DNA from: Zasmidium citrigriseum
Lineage: Eukaryota > Ascomycota > Dothideomycetes > Mycosphaerellales > Mycosphaerellaceae
Assembly (NCBI GenBank): GCA_002786025.1
Contig: NHNW01000020.1
Location: 124,001-188,000 of the forward strand
Reading direction: 5' to 3'
Length of the DNA: 64,000 nt
Shown here: positions 22,757 to 34,365 of the stretch, one piece after another
Position numbering within the stretch: position 1 is the first letter of the stretch
Layout of the letters: each line of letters begins with the position of its first letter
Translations under genes and position numbers: made by a program
The notes under the pieces: model-generated
Seen by the model: only the letters and a program-made list of their open reading frames with translations
Databases searched by the model: none
Told to the model about the DNA's origin: nothing

Positions 22757-23157
22757 GAACAGTGAGGAAACAAGTCGATCTTGTATTTGTAGAGAAACAA
22801 GAAGTGTCAGAGAGCACAGGGGATGAAGCACGAGCACGAGATCGTGTCGAAGGGCGGAATGTTTTTGCTTGTGTTTGTAAGCTTGGGAGCTTTGGGGCCA
22901 TTGAAGCTTGATGTCACGCCAAACAGCCCCTCACTCCCGCCTTTATCGGCGTCCTAGGGCCGGCAAATGAACCCTGGTCTGTAAGCCAACTTCCGTTTAC
23001 TGTTTGTGCTATTGAACTGATGAAATGTATACTTACTCTCTCTTCGACACTCACAACAGCTGAGCCACTTGGTGACTACGCGTCAGTTCGAGTCTTCTGA
23101 GATCAACGGAGACCTGATCGCCCGACCGCCGTGTGGTGTGGCCAGGTTCCACGGCCT
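22757..23157. other. Gene-free interval
   Basis: About 400 bases holding the leader and promoter of the quinone reductase and the 3' end of the La-Arb1 gene. A GTTCGAGTC string near 23083 resembles a B box, but no T-stem or acceptor stem surrounds it. Confidence 0.4.
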
Positions 23158-25047
23158 CTAATCCATAGGGACGCCTCCCTCATGCTCACCATCTTCAACC
23201 TGTTCACCAGTCTGCTCGTCGACCTGCTCCCGAGATCCGTTCTCCTTCCCCATCTGCCGCAGCATCCAGGTCTTCGGCGGAGCCGGTGGCTTCCAGTCAC
23301 GGAACGGCTCATTCAACGTCCAGAGGTAGAAGCTAGGGTAGACGTACTCGATCGAGTCGATCCACTTGATGCCGAGATTCAGCTCTTTGACAATGCCCTC
23401 CATCTTCAGGCCTGGGTAGCACTTGTCCAAGGTCTCATCGTCGACAATGAACTCATACTCCTGGCCGATTTTGGCCTTGTGCTCTGCAAGAATGTGGTCG
23501 GGCAGGTCCTTTGGCGGCCGGTGCGGAAGGTCCCAGACAATGCAATGTAGCTTGCCCGTTGGCTTGACGATGGTGTCTTTGAGTTGTTCCTTGTTGTAGA
23601 CGGTGTCGATCTGCTCTGTGCATTTCTCAACACGCACGACTTCGAGACCTATGTCTTCCTCGGAGACGATGTCTGGCATCAGCTCCTGCTTCACAATCTT
23701 TCGAAGCTTCTCCATGGACTCCTTGCTGGCATGAGCCATCATGCCGGCGAAGAAGATCTGCTTGGCGTCTTCGTCAGAGAGACCGATGCCCTTGTCTTCC
23801 TCCAGAACCCAATCGGCATTGGGATCAACGGGACGGATGGAAGCATACTTGCCGCCGCAGAGTGTTGAGCAGGCCATGTTGAATTTGCCAGGTAGGAGCT
23901 TGTTGGCCTCTCTCAGAACCTTGAACTCGTTCTCCGCGTCGTCGCACACCTGCCGAGCCGCCAAGATCTGATCCTTATACTCTGGGGCCACGTCATGGTA
24001 GAGAAGGTAGTTGTAGAAGTTGCGGAGGATGTTCGTGGCCGAGTTGACGAGGCCAATATCCTGCCAATCGAACTGAGCCATGAAGTGTGAGGACAGGAAG
24101 GCCTTAGCCATGCTCTCGAAGTCCACCACCCACGTACCACCCATCTCACCGCTGAAGTCAGGGTCGATGCCATCCAGCACGGCGTTGGACACCGCAAACT
24201 GGGACTTCATCTGCGCGATTTGCTCGCTGTCCAGCTCCATCTCCTTCATATCCTTGTCTGTGAAGCCACCAGTAAACATGTGGGGACCCGAGCTGAAGCC
24301 TCCAAACATGAGAAACTTGGTGAAGATCTGAAGGGTAAGCTGGTGCATCTTGCGCTTCGACATGTAGCGAGCGACAGCGTTCTCGATCCGAATCGTGAAA
24401 CTCTGCTCCGGATCGAAGAGTTTAGTGGCTTGCTCATGCTCCTCCGGAGAGAGAGGCGCCTCGGTGAAGTCTTTCTCAAAGCCAGTGGGCTTGACGTCTG
24501 CGTGGTGTTAGTACCTCTATGTGTCTCGAAGAGTAGCTGGCTTACAATTCTTCGTCAGCCATGGCTTCTCCACCAGCTCCTTATTGCGCTCCTTATTGGG
24601 ATCCGCCTTTGCCTGGGCTGTGATAGGAACGCGTAGAAGCTCCTTACGCCGGATAAACTTGTTCTTCCAAACTACAAGCTTCTTGCTCTGGGAGAGCGAT
24701 GCTTTCACAAGAGCAGGCGGCTTGAATGCTCGCATCTTCCTCCAGCTCAAAATCTCGTTCAGGGATACCCACTCGATACCAGAGTCGCCTGTCTTGGAGA
24801 GGAGGTGGGCGTCATGTGGAAGATTCTCGTCGGAGAAGTAGAACTCGACCTGGCGAAGGATCTCGTCGTGTTGGGGATGGAGCTGGATCTCTGGAGGCGT
24901 GTTCGGCGGCTCGGTCGACTGCGATTTCGGCGGGGATCGCGATTCCGATGGGTTCGGCATGGTAGCGTCGTCGCCGCTCATGGTAGGCTGAGGCTGAGGC
25001 TGCTGCTCAGTCGGCTGCTCGTCTTCGACTGATGGCTGCATGTTCAT
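23158..25047 (-). CDS. La-motif + Arb1 (Argonaute siRNA chaperone complex) protein
   Basis: Two exons (25047-24546 and 24497-23158; canonical gtaagc donor, ctaac branch site, cag acceptor) give 613 residues. Residues 1-55 are Pro/Gln-rich. Residues about 57-138 are a La-type winged helix: ILRQVEFYFSDENLPHDAHL, WVSLNEILSWRKMRA, VVWKNKFIRRKEL. La motifs bind 3' ends of RNAs. From about residue 170 the protein matches the Arb1 family: PTGFEKDFTEAPLSPEEHEQ, FTIRIENAVARY, FYNYLLYHDVAPEYKDQIL, ARQVCDDAENE, LPGKFNMACSTLCGGKYAS. In fission yeast Arb1 holds Ago1 with duplex siRNA and supports heterochromatin. The joined phase supports one gene rather than two, but the fusion should be confirmed with cDNA. 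It may act in silencing of repeats such as those at the right end. Confidence 0.8.
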
Positions 25048-25796
25048 GGCTGTGAGTTGTCTGTTCTGTTAGTTCCACTGCACAAGTGGCGGACTTAAAT
25101 AGGGGCTGCCGATCAAAGCCGCGAGCATGTGAAGAAGCTGTTCTTCACTTTCAACTGCTTGCTGCGACAAGTTGATTGTCACATGCGTGCACAAGAAAGA
25201 GAGAAGGAACGTCTGAGAGTGAAGTCGCGAAGCAAGCGCGACATGCTTGGCGCGAACTCTAAATTAAGTACTGGGACAGATCTTGGTCGCCGGGCCACGA
25301 ATCCCTTTGTTCTTCAACTCTCCGCCAACCTCCACACATGAATGGCTTCCAGAATGAGATCAGGGCGTGGATCAATCCTCCCTCAAAGCAAGCTGCTCAG
25401 CTCTGCATCAGTTTCGGTCTTGCCGTTCCCAATCGCCGCCAATAACCTGATCTGAGATCTCGACGCTGCTCACTCGCTCACAACATCCTGGAGTGCTCAA
25501 GTGTCAAGATACAAGTCCTTAGATGTTCAATCCCTCAGGAGCCACTTTGACGCTGATGCAGGCTTCGAATGTCCTCCCACACCGGTCCTGCTCTCTTTCG
25601 GTAAGGGTGGCGGGCGATCATGCGCACCATTCTGATGTTCACGCGCTTCAGCCGCACAACTTAAGCGATGTTGATAATAGTGCCGAGGGTGCTGCAAGGT
25701 AGGAGTCTTGCGCAACGAGAAACGACTAATCTTCTACATACATGCCAGCTTGTACTTGTTTAGTGAAGGACCACTATCCTATGTGAAGCAGACTGG
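25048..25796. promoter_or_regulatory. Divergent intergenic region
   Basis: 749 bases between the divergent La-Arb1 and membrane-protein genes; both promoters must lie here. Short frames only; no motif that I can name with confidence. Confidence 0.35.
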
Positions 25797-27227
25797 ATGG
25801 AGTATCACGGCGGCGACGATTACGAATTCCGCCGCTCAAGATCTATACGCCAGCCTCGGGACGATTCCACAACAAATACATCGGGACGAGCACCGAGTCG
25901 AGAAATCCACGTGCGGATTGAACCAGTCTCACGAGGCACAGCGGATCCTGCTGGAGATGTCGAACCTGCTGAAAAGCGCCATCGATCCTCACGCGCACGG
26001 AGGAGATCGCGCAAGAAGTCAAGGAGCTACCCAGAGCACACCCAACGAACGGATGCCCACGATGATGAAGAGTCGCGCGCCCAGGATTCCGATGATGTAT
26101 TAAATGATTACTATGGACGCACCGAGACCGTGGGCTTCGGGATCTATGGCGACAATTACCTGGACATTGACACTGGCCGGCGACGACCCACCCAAAGGCA
26201 TGAATCTCGAAAGTACAGTCGGTAATCCACTGCTGGTGCAGTGCCCATATCCATGGATCCAGGGAGGCCGTCTCGCTATGACGACGACTTGACAGAGGGA
26301 AGCCCTCCTCCCCTCAGGTACTCTTCTAGACCTCAGCGATACTCTTCCCATCTCCCTGGGTACAGCACAGACGAAGATGGACCCCCTATTGAAGCCATTA
26401 GGAAGCCGCCTCCCGGAGATAAACTGTGGCCGCGTGCAGCAAAGCCTTCGAAGGATCCGCTCAAGCTTCGTCTACGTTTGAAACTGCTCTTGAAAAGGAA
26501 AGGCAATCGATTCAGAAGTCGTCCATTCGATTATGAGCCTGGCAAGTGGGATGACACTGAGCTCGCTCTGCAGATCGTGCATCAATACCGTACTCTGAAG
26601 ACGAGCCAGATCGGACTAATGCAGAAGCTCACATCGTACAAAATGATATCCTTCATCTACTTTCTGCAGTATAGATACGTGATGGACTATGAATTAGGAG
26701 AGGAGAGATGGCTTCTTGAGAAAATTCCTGTCACCGACAACGACAGCGACGAAGCTAGGAGCGCATTCATGTACCAGTTGCAGGAGCACGTCAGGCAAGA
26801 ATCCAGACTCGTTCGAGCCTTTTCGAAGAAGAAATTCGAGCCCGCGAAGAAGGTATCCAAGGACTGGGTGCGGCGTCTCAACAACCTCATCGATCTGGGT
26901 GTTGTCATCGACATCGAAGTCAAAGAGACATTCGACGCCATGAAGATCTACTTTGGCTTGTTGCTGGCCATTCTGCTCAGTCTGGGTGTCGCATTGCTGT
27001 ACGGATTCCTGGTGGATCGAGACTTCTCAACGGGTTTCTCAATCGCCAGTTGGCTTTTGACGGCCTTTGGATTCTTCGCTGCCGTTGTTGCAGCTGGTGA
27101 GTATTTGGGTCTGGAGAAGCCCACTGCTACTCTTACTGCGGGCGAGGAGTTGAGAGCTGGGCCTATTGATCGAGGGCTTTTGGATGCTGAGCGTATCATG
27201 CGATCGAGGTCTCAGTATCGTCCTTAA
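25797..27227 (+). CDS. Uncharacterised membrane protein with basic disordered N-terminus
   Basis: Two exons joined by a roughly 45-base intron near 26222-26267, about 460 residues. The splice pair is ambiguous: a gtcggt donor at 26219 with acceptor ending 26263, or gtaatc at 26222 with acceptor ending 26266; both restore the frame into RPSRYDDDL. The N-terminal ~230 residues are Arg/Ser/Asp-rich and disordered (SSRARRRSRKKSRS). A conserved-looking region follows (KWDDTELALQIVHQYRTLK). Two membrane helices lie near the C-terminus: YFGLLLAILLSLGVALLYGF and SWLLTAFGFFAAVVAAGEYL, separated by about 12 residues, so a hairpin anchor. I do not recognise a family. Confidence 0.65.
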
Positions 27228-27830
27228 TCAAGTCGGTTCGTGCCTGAGGCACCAACATCCAGCCGCTACTTCCTCCCGTTCCAAATTTGTACTTCTCTTC
27301 TTTCGTCAACATCAACATCAACTCGAACATCACCCTATCCACTTCGACCGCATGTCACTCTCGCGGATTGCTCTCTCTCACGTCATCTTATCGAGATGTA
27401 TGGAACGGTGACCTCGAGAAGGTCACTTGAACTACTTGTACCACCACCGTGTGCACGCGACGCGGCGCTTCGAACGCCACAAATGAGCTGAATCGATTCC
27501 CACCACTCGCGATCATCTGCGCCCCTGCACTCCTATTTACCAGCTCGACGCACTTTCAACGCCTTCTGCATACTAATATGCACGTCAAATGCATTTCCGA
27601 GCGGGACAGCCGCCTTTGATTCGTCAAAACTTCATCGGCCCCCAAAGAACGCAAGCTGAGGGTCTCAGCTGGGCGATGAAGATGGCTAGTGTCTACTAAT
27701 CGTTGCACGACATCCTCTTTCATTCATAAGCTCTGCAACATGGCTGGGCAGCTCCTTCGCAGGCTCCTCGAGTTTGGTCTGCTCCAGACCCGCTCATCGT
27801 TCCGCTCTCCAAACTGGATGGTCCGCGAAG
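27228..27830. other. Gene-free interval
   Basis: About 600 bases between the membrane protein and the STAND gene on the same strand. Only short, unsupported frames. Presumed 3' UTR and STAND promoter. Confidence 0.4.
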
Positions 27831-30800
27831 ATGGTCAAACCGAAAGTGGATGGCACTCTGAACACTGACACAGGTCGAGATCTGGACGTGGTGTGGGCCG
27901 ACGTCCTCAAGGAATACTCCAGGATCACGGAAGTCCCTATATCCAATGAGGAATCCTTCGAAACGCTGACTAGGCGTATCAACCAGAGTATCGATGAGAG
28001 CTCGTCCAAGAACAAATCGAAAGCCAAGGACATCTTGAACAAGGCCGGAACATGCATCCAAAAGTTTGGCGGCATGATCGCACAAGCCGCCAGCGTGGTC
28101 TTTGGGCCGGCTGGACAGTGCTATAATGCCATCAGCTTTGTCATTTCCGCAGCCAAGAGCATCCAGGAAGTCATCGATGGCTACATCACGCTTCTAGAGC
28201 ATTGTGTGGCCTTTCTACAGCGTATCACAATGCACTTGGAGTCGCAGAGATCAGCGGGCGAGGAGCGACTCCCATATCACCTGCGTGGCCCGGCCTACAA
28301 GGGACTGGAGCTCTTCCTCAAAGTCCAGGCACATTCCCGCAACCTTGCGAAAAGCAAGCGGACGAAACTCAAAGTATTCTGCGGCGTGGTTCTGTTCAGC
28401 GACGATGACGGCGTTAAGGGCAACTTGGACACTTTGACGGGCTTGTCCACAGAGCTTACCGGTTACACGGCTGATCAAATCCTCGAGGATGTTAAAGGAC
28501 TGGCAAGGCATCTGCAGAAAAGTGATGAAGAGAGAAAGGCCCACGACGTTGAATGCCGAGAGCACTTCCAACACCTTGGAATACTTGCCGAAAAGACTCT
28601 TGACTCCTCCGAGAAGACTCGTGCGCTTGTCACAGAACTGAAGTCAGCCAGCCAGGATGAGGAAAACTTGAAGAAGATCAAGACCTCTTTCAGGGCTGTC
28701 AATGCGAAGATCTCTGACAGAGCCTGGGTGTCTCAGCATAAGCAACGGGAGAGGATCGCAGGAACCTGCAAGTGGCTTTTGGAATCTGCCCAATTCAAGC
28801 GCTGGACGAATGTCAACAAACCTGACAAGCTTGTGACTTTGAAAGGCAATGCAGGATTTGGCAAGTCGTATATCTGCAGCGCGGTCATCGACAACATCAC
28901 GACTTACTCCAAGGAAGCATCGAATGAGAGAATCTACGTGGCGTACTACTACTACGACAAGGGAGACAGCGTTGAAGATTGTCTTGGCTCGGTCGTATAC
29001 CAATGGGCATCACTCGACACCACTTATCGTAGAGCTGTCGCCAATATCTGCGCAGACACTGGACTGTTCAACAAGACCAAGCTGTGGAAGTCTCTGGTCC
29101 TTGACTTGGCCAGCGCCATGCAAGGTCACTACTTCATGGTGATTGATGGCTATCCGGGCGATGATGACAACAAAATCATGCGAAACGTCATACAGCACTC
29201 GATACTTCCCGAGTCGGTGCCTCTGCGCCTGTTTCTCTCTGGCAGGTATGACGATCTTGAGGATCTAGACGATGGTCCGGTCTACCGACTTGGGGGTGGG
29301 AAAGCCGGATTAATGAGGCAGCCAACTCGACCTATCTTCGATGCGTCAGACGAGCCGGTCATGAGGGCTGATTTGGTCAACGAACAGGACGTGCTCGATT
29401 ACGCTCGCAATCGCATCGATGCTCTTTGTCAGAAAAATCCAGATCTGAAAGCAACCCTTCAGGATCCCGAAAGAAACGTTGCCGCAAAGTTCGCTCGCGG
29501 TGCGAAAGGAGATTTCACAAGCTTGGAAAGCAAGTTGAACGAGATCGCCGAAGCTCAAGATAATGACACGATCGAGGAGATCATCTTGCGCGCGGGCGAG
29601 ACTCGTAAGGAGTCATGCGATCGCGTTTTGCGAGACTTGTACGATACTCTTACAGTTGAGGAGATCAGAGAGCTGAACATCCTCCTGAAGTGGGTTTACG
29701 AAGCCAGGGAGTCGGATGAGAAGCTGCTTGGCGCAGTTCTGCTATGGTGCTTGGGCAAATCGTACTTTATCGGCAAGCAAATCGACGACAAGTTCAAGAG
29801 TGTTCTTCGACATGACAAACGCGGTCTGGTGAGTGCGGTCTTCTTGGCTGAGACTATCCGGACGGCCACGCCGCGCATTGGAGACGAAAGCAACCTCGAC
29901 AGCTCTCAAGGCCAGGGTCTGCAACAATGCGAAGTGGACATTGTGCAGCACTTTGTCAAATCTTACTGCAGCGAGGAGCTCTATGAGCGCTTCAAGTTTC
30001 ACGACTTCTTCAGGAGCAAAGCCGCGGACCAGACAGCGATCATCCATCTCGACGATGCCCAAAGAGTCGGTATCTCAATACTGCAGACCTGTCTTGAGTC
30101 TCTTTGTGGAGGAGAGAAGGCCTCCGGTTCCAAGTTCAAGGCCTTGCGAGAATATTCAGCAACGTGGCTGGGAAACCATCTCAACGACCTTGACCTGTTC
30201 GGCCCAGATCAGAAGTCACTCCAAACACTTGGAAGCCAGCTGGTCACCCTACTCTGGGACGACAACGCCATCGACAACTGGTGGAACCCGGATCTTGGCT
30301 TCACTCTGCGATACGATTGGCTTCAAGAGGACGATTTTCTGCAAAAGCTAGTGGACTTTCTCAAGCATCCGCCAGTACTCGGCAACTTGGACGACTCGCC
30401 ACAGTCCCAGTGGGTGAAGTCGACACTTGGCGCAGAGGGCAACAACGCTCGCATTCTCACACAAGTCGCAGAAAGGCTAGCAGATCGATGGTTCAGCGAG
30501 GTTCGTGCCAGCATGGAGCTTTTCGATTGCGCTCAACGTATTATGTCTAAGGTAAGGTGCCGGCTATTGTCGTTTTACCCCAATTCAGCCCGGTCTGACT
30601 GTTCATCCCCAGATCTGGAATACCGACGGCGAATACAGTATTTGGAGCGTGCCCAGCGCATCTGAAATAATACGATTCGTGCAGTACGTCCGAGAGCGCT
30701 CCACCCGCAGTCTGAGTGACGTGCACTGGGAGACTCGGAAAGCGTCCGCCCTTCTCAACTGCGACCACATTCCCGAAGCGTTGGAGGCGGTGGTAGAGGC

Positions 30801-32655
30801 TGAGCGAGCCGCCATTGAAGCATTGCCATGGAATCTGCTTCTGGTCAAAGCCAGGATCAAGTTCGAGCTCAAGAACTTCCAGGAGACGCTAGATTGTTTG
30901 CACCAGGCTTACTCATCCGACAAGCTAACAGAGGACTCCGATCCAGAATACACCGACGCCTATTGGGACACGGCGCTGCTCCTGGAGGGGAAATGCCACA
31001 AGGCGCTGTCGGAGAACGAGGCTGCAATCGAGTGTTTCGTGAAGCTTCTGAAACACGGCTTGAGCGACGAGCAGGACTCTTACGTCCACAACGAGGGAAT
31101 AACGGAGCTGTACGACACTTGGCGCCAGATGAAACAATATCACCAGATTCTGGCCCACATGAAGAGCTGGAAAAGACCGGAGAACGCCAAGCTCGATGTG
31201 CATTATTGGCTTCCACGTCTGGCATTCGAAGATCGCTTCCACAGACTTGTTATCTTGGCCACAAATCAGACCAAGGAAGACGCCACACACGCGGACGTTG
31301 GCAAATTGTACGAAGAAGCCGTCGAAAAGCTCTGTGAGAGCAATGATGACAGCTCCGGCAACGACAATGCCGACCAACTTCGTTACTTCCGTGCTATGAT
31401 ACTGTACCACGGCTCGTTGAATCCAGCGGACCACAGCAAAGCGCTCACTATGTGGGAAAAGCTCATGGACACAGGCGACGAGGCAAACTACTTCACCTGG
31501 TCCAAGTACCTCTCATTCCGCACTCTTGCTCTGTCCACCCTCGACACTGGACTGAGCGATTTCCGTGGCACTGCACAAGGATCTGATGCAGAGCGAGAGG
31601 CAGCGTCTACCAGGCTACAGGAATCAGTCAAACGACTGGAAACACTGGCTTCGGCTAACACTCCAGTTCTGAACATGTGCCGTGCTGGTGATTCAGACCC
31701 AAGACTGAGCCTGGCAAGACTGAAGCTTAAGATAGGGGACGAGAAGGGCTTCAAACGGGTCTTGATGGCACGGCTCCAGAAACAGTTCGACAAGTGGCCG
31801 CTTCCAACCGAAATGGAAGTGCTCACGCAGCGATACTCCAGCATTGCGCATACTCTTACTGTGGCTGATGATGATCAGAACGCTATCGCGGCGTGGCAGT
31901 TGGTAGCTCTGCCTGGGCAGAAGCCCCTAGCGAACGACGAGGAAGATGCATCGAAAGTCGACGGAGCAGGAGCAAGCGACGAAGATCAAGCACAGCCAGG
32001 GGCTGCTAACGGCGTTGCTGAGGACCAAAAGCCAGCAGCAGCCTCGATGGATGCACCGGCTCAGAATGACACTCATCCGTCCTCAGATGATGCTGTTCTA
32101 GGAGCCGCTGACACGGACGACACTCCCGAACAACCAGCACTGAAGGACAACATCGAACCAGCCACCGCTGACAAGTCTCCAGAAGAACCAGAACTCACTT
32201 TCGGCTCCACCAGTCCCTATCGCTGCGACGGCGACTGCGGAACCGACTGGCCTGTCGTCGAAGATCTCTACGCCTGCAAAAACTGCCTCGACGTCCAGCT
32301 TTGTCCCGGCTGCCACACCAAACTCATGGACGAAGAACTGCCACCAATGATCTGCAGTCCAAAGCACGAGTTCCTCTACGTGCCAAAGATGGACAGAGTT
32401 GCGTGGGCAAAAATCAGCACCGAAGAGATGATCGTCGATGGGCGTATTGTCAGACGGGATGCTTGGCTTGATGAGCTTAGGAACAAGTGGGATCTGAGAC
32501 AGGATCAAATCGATGCCAGACGAAGCCGTGCTGCGGCAAGATTTAGGGCGGTCGTGGGCGCTTATGTGCTCAGTATGAAAGGGTATAAGAAGGAGGACTA
32601 TACGGATGACCCGAGGAGAATCCAATTGGTGGATGGAGCATACAATTGGGTGTGA
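27831..32655 (+). CDS. STAND/NLR-like NTPase: Goodbye-like N-terminus, NACHT, TPR-like repeats, ZZ zinc finger
   Basis: Two exons (27831-30551 and 30613-32655) give 1587 residues. The N-terminus (VWADVLKEYSRITEVPI, then VVFGPAGQCYNAISFVISAAKSIQ) resembles the fungal STAND N-terminal Goodbye domain. Walker A is GNAGFGKSY at about residue 339 and Walker B HYFMVIDGYPGDDD at about 433, typical of NACHT NTPases. The C-terminal half is helical with TPR-like units (ALEAVVEAERAAIEALPWNL, ALLLEGKCHKALSENEAAIE). Near 1443-1490 is a ZZ finger: RCDGDCG, YACKNCLDVQLCPGCH, CSPKHEFLYV. Fungal proteins of this build are regarded as NLR-like sensors in non-self recognition and programmed cell death; its trigger is unknown. 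It is convergent with the NIS1-type gene, 102 bases between stops. Confidence 0.85.
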
Positions 32656-32757
32656 TTCCATTACATCTATGCAAGGTACGTTACGCTTTTGATACCAGTT
32701 CATTCGATAATTACTCGCCCAGCCAAGCCCAGTCCAGCCTCATAACACTGTTCTTCT

Positions 32758-33663
32758 CTACGAAGAATAATACCCATCCAACTGATCCACCAACCTCAGC
32801 ACCTGACAAACAACCCCAAAAGCCCCCTGCGCATCACACTGAATGACCTCCGCTTGCAACACCTGCAATGCACTCTGCGCATCCCTCAGAATCTGGATCG
32901 CCCTGATCGCACTATCCCCTGGACTCAACGGCGGCCAAGATCCCGGAGCTGGGTTATTACAAGCCCCCTCGCCACGTCTATCGACATCGATGGCCCGGAA
33001 GACATCGCCCAAGGAGCCGTTGAGTTCACCGAGATTTTGACGGCCTGTCTGGTTGTTGCCTTGGGCGATGCTGCCGATCAGGGCATCGGCGCGGATTAGC
33101 GAGGTCTGGATGAGGGTTTGGGTTGCTGTTGGGAAGGTGTTGCAGAGGTCGTCTGAACTTGGTGGAGGGTTTGTGCCGTTATTGCCAGGTGGCGGATCGC
33201 TGGGGTCGCTGGGCGTGGAGGCGAAGCAGTTTCCGTTGATGCCTCCTACATCTGAGTTGAGGTTCTCGCTCGTCTGGTCGCCGGGCGTTGTGGGAACGTT
33301 GAATTGTAGCGTCACGGGGCCGTTGGAGGCGCCGTAGAGAGAGTTTACTGCGCCGGTGATGTATTTGACAGATGAGACGTCTGAGGGTGTGGTCACGGAG
33401 AAGGTGAGGTTTGTCAAGACGTTGGACTTTTCCGGGCCAAGGTAGAAGGAGCCTAGGTATTGGGTGCCCAGGAACCCGGCTGTGAGTTGGGGAGAGAGGG
33501 CGAAGGCGGCCGAGAGGTCTTTGACGGATTGGATGTAGTTTTCCGTGATGAGGGTTATGGTTATGTTGGAGTTGGGAGCGATGGTGGCGGGGGCGGCCAT
33601 GCCCACGATGCGGGCTGTGGCGGCGCCGGCAAGGGCGAGGGTCGAGAAGAGGGAGATATGCAT
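32758..33663 (-). CDS. NIS1-type secreted protein with long C-terminal extension
   Basis: A single-exon 301-residue protein starting at 33663; the frame stays open to 33735 but only the internal ATG puts the signal peptide (MHISLFSTLALAGAATA) at the N-terminus. Residues 18 to about 137 match the NIS1 family: RIVGMAAPATIAP, ITLITENYIQSV, GSFYLGPEKSN, NSLYGASNGP. NIS1 (necrosis-inducing secreted protein 1), described in Colletotrichum, is a widely conserved fungal effector reported to interfere with plant receptor-like kinase signalling. Typical members end near here, at about 160 residues. This one continues through a Pro/Gly/Asn linker into about 150 more residues with five cysteines in all and a helical, hydrophobic C-terminus. 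Extension function unknown. Confidence 0.8.
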   Translation of the reverse strand: MHISLFSTLALAGAATARIVGMAAPATIAPNSNITITLITENYIQSVKDLSAAFALSPQLTAGFLGTQYLGSFYLGPEKSNVLTNLTFSVTTPSDVSSVKYITGAVNSLYGASNGPVTLQFNVPTTPGDQTSENLNSDVGGINGNCFASTPSDPSDPPPGNNGTNPPPSSDDLCNTFPTATQTLIQTSLIRADALIGSIAQGNNQTGRQNLGELNGSLGDVFRAIDVDRRGEGACNNPAPGSWPPLSPGDSAIRAIQILRDAQSALQVLQAEVIQCDAQGAFGVVCQVLRLVDQLDGYYSS

Positions 33664-34365
33664 GTTGAATCTTGGCTGAGTCCTGATAAAGGCAAGGAGA
33701 TGGGATGGCGTGGAAGTCGTCTCACTCTTATACACACCACCGACGTTACATCACCCTACCAGAAGGCGCAGCAATACCACGAGACACATCCTCTTCATCA
33801 GCAAAGAGTCGCGACAGGAGGCTGACCGGGCGTCCTTCCCGTCAATATAACCCCAGGTTCAATCATCGCAAAGCACGCAGCCAAGGCGGCTTTTCTCGTA
33901 GCGAAGCAACGAAAACTCTCGCCTGGAGTAGTAAGCATCCTGCAGGACGTCCTATAGGAACACGGTCCTCTTACCGGGTTGACGGTGTCGAAGTGAGCTG
34001 AGCGCAGTGTTGCACATGACGCTGGCCAGCCAGCCAGCCAGCCAGCGCATACAACGTGAGCTGGATACGAGGCTGAGATGGCATGCTGCGGCTGTGGCGT
34101 GCAGCTGCCTACAGGAGAAGGTACCGAGAGGAGTGTACATGCGGGTCTGGAGACTAATCTTTTGAGACAGCTCGTGCCAACTGCAGGACTAGGATCTTCG
34201 CGCATTCTGAAAGTCTCGTTGCAAGAACGCTGACTATGCCGAAATCATCGTGTGCTGCCCAAGCGCGCGACTTCCCAATCGTCTCACCGCCAACGATACC
34301 TTCGAGGAGCTTCAATATCGCGGTGGATTTTCCTTTATCGTCCCATTCTGCGATGCCTGCAAGAC
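33664..34365. other. Gene-free interval
   Basis: About 700 bases between the NIS1-type gene start and the HET gene stop. It contains a CCAG microsatellite and otherwise only short frames. Confidence 0.4.
34026..34045 (+). repeat. (CCAG)5 microsatellite
   Basis: Five perfect tandem CCAG units in the intergenic region upstream of the NIS1-type gene and downstream of the HET gene. Confidence 0.9.

Noticed and set aside
23075..23100. GTTCGAGTC string as a tRNA T-arm
   Set aside because: The flanks do not form a five-base T-stem and no acceptor stem or A box is nearby.
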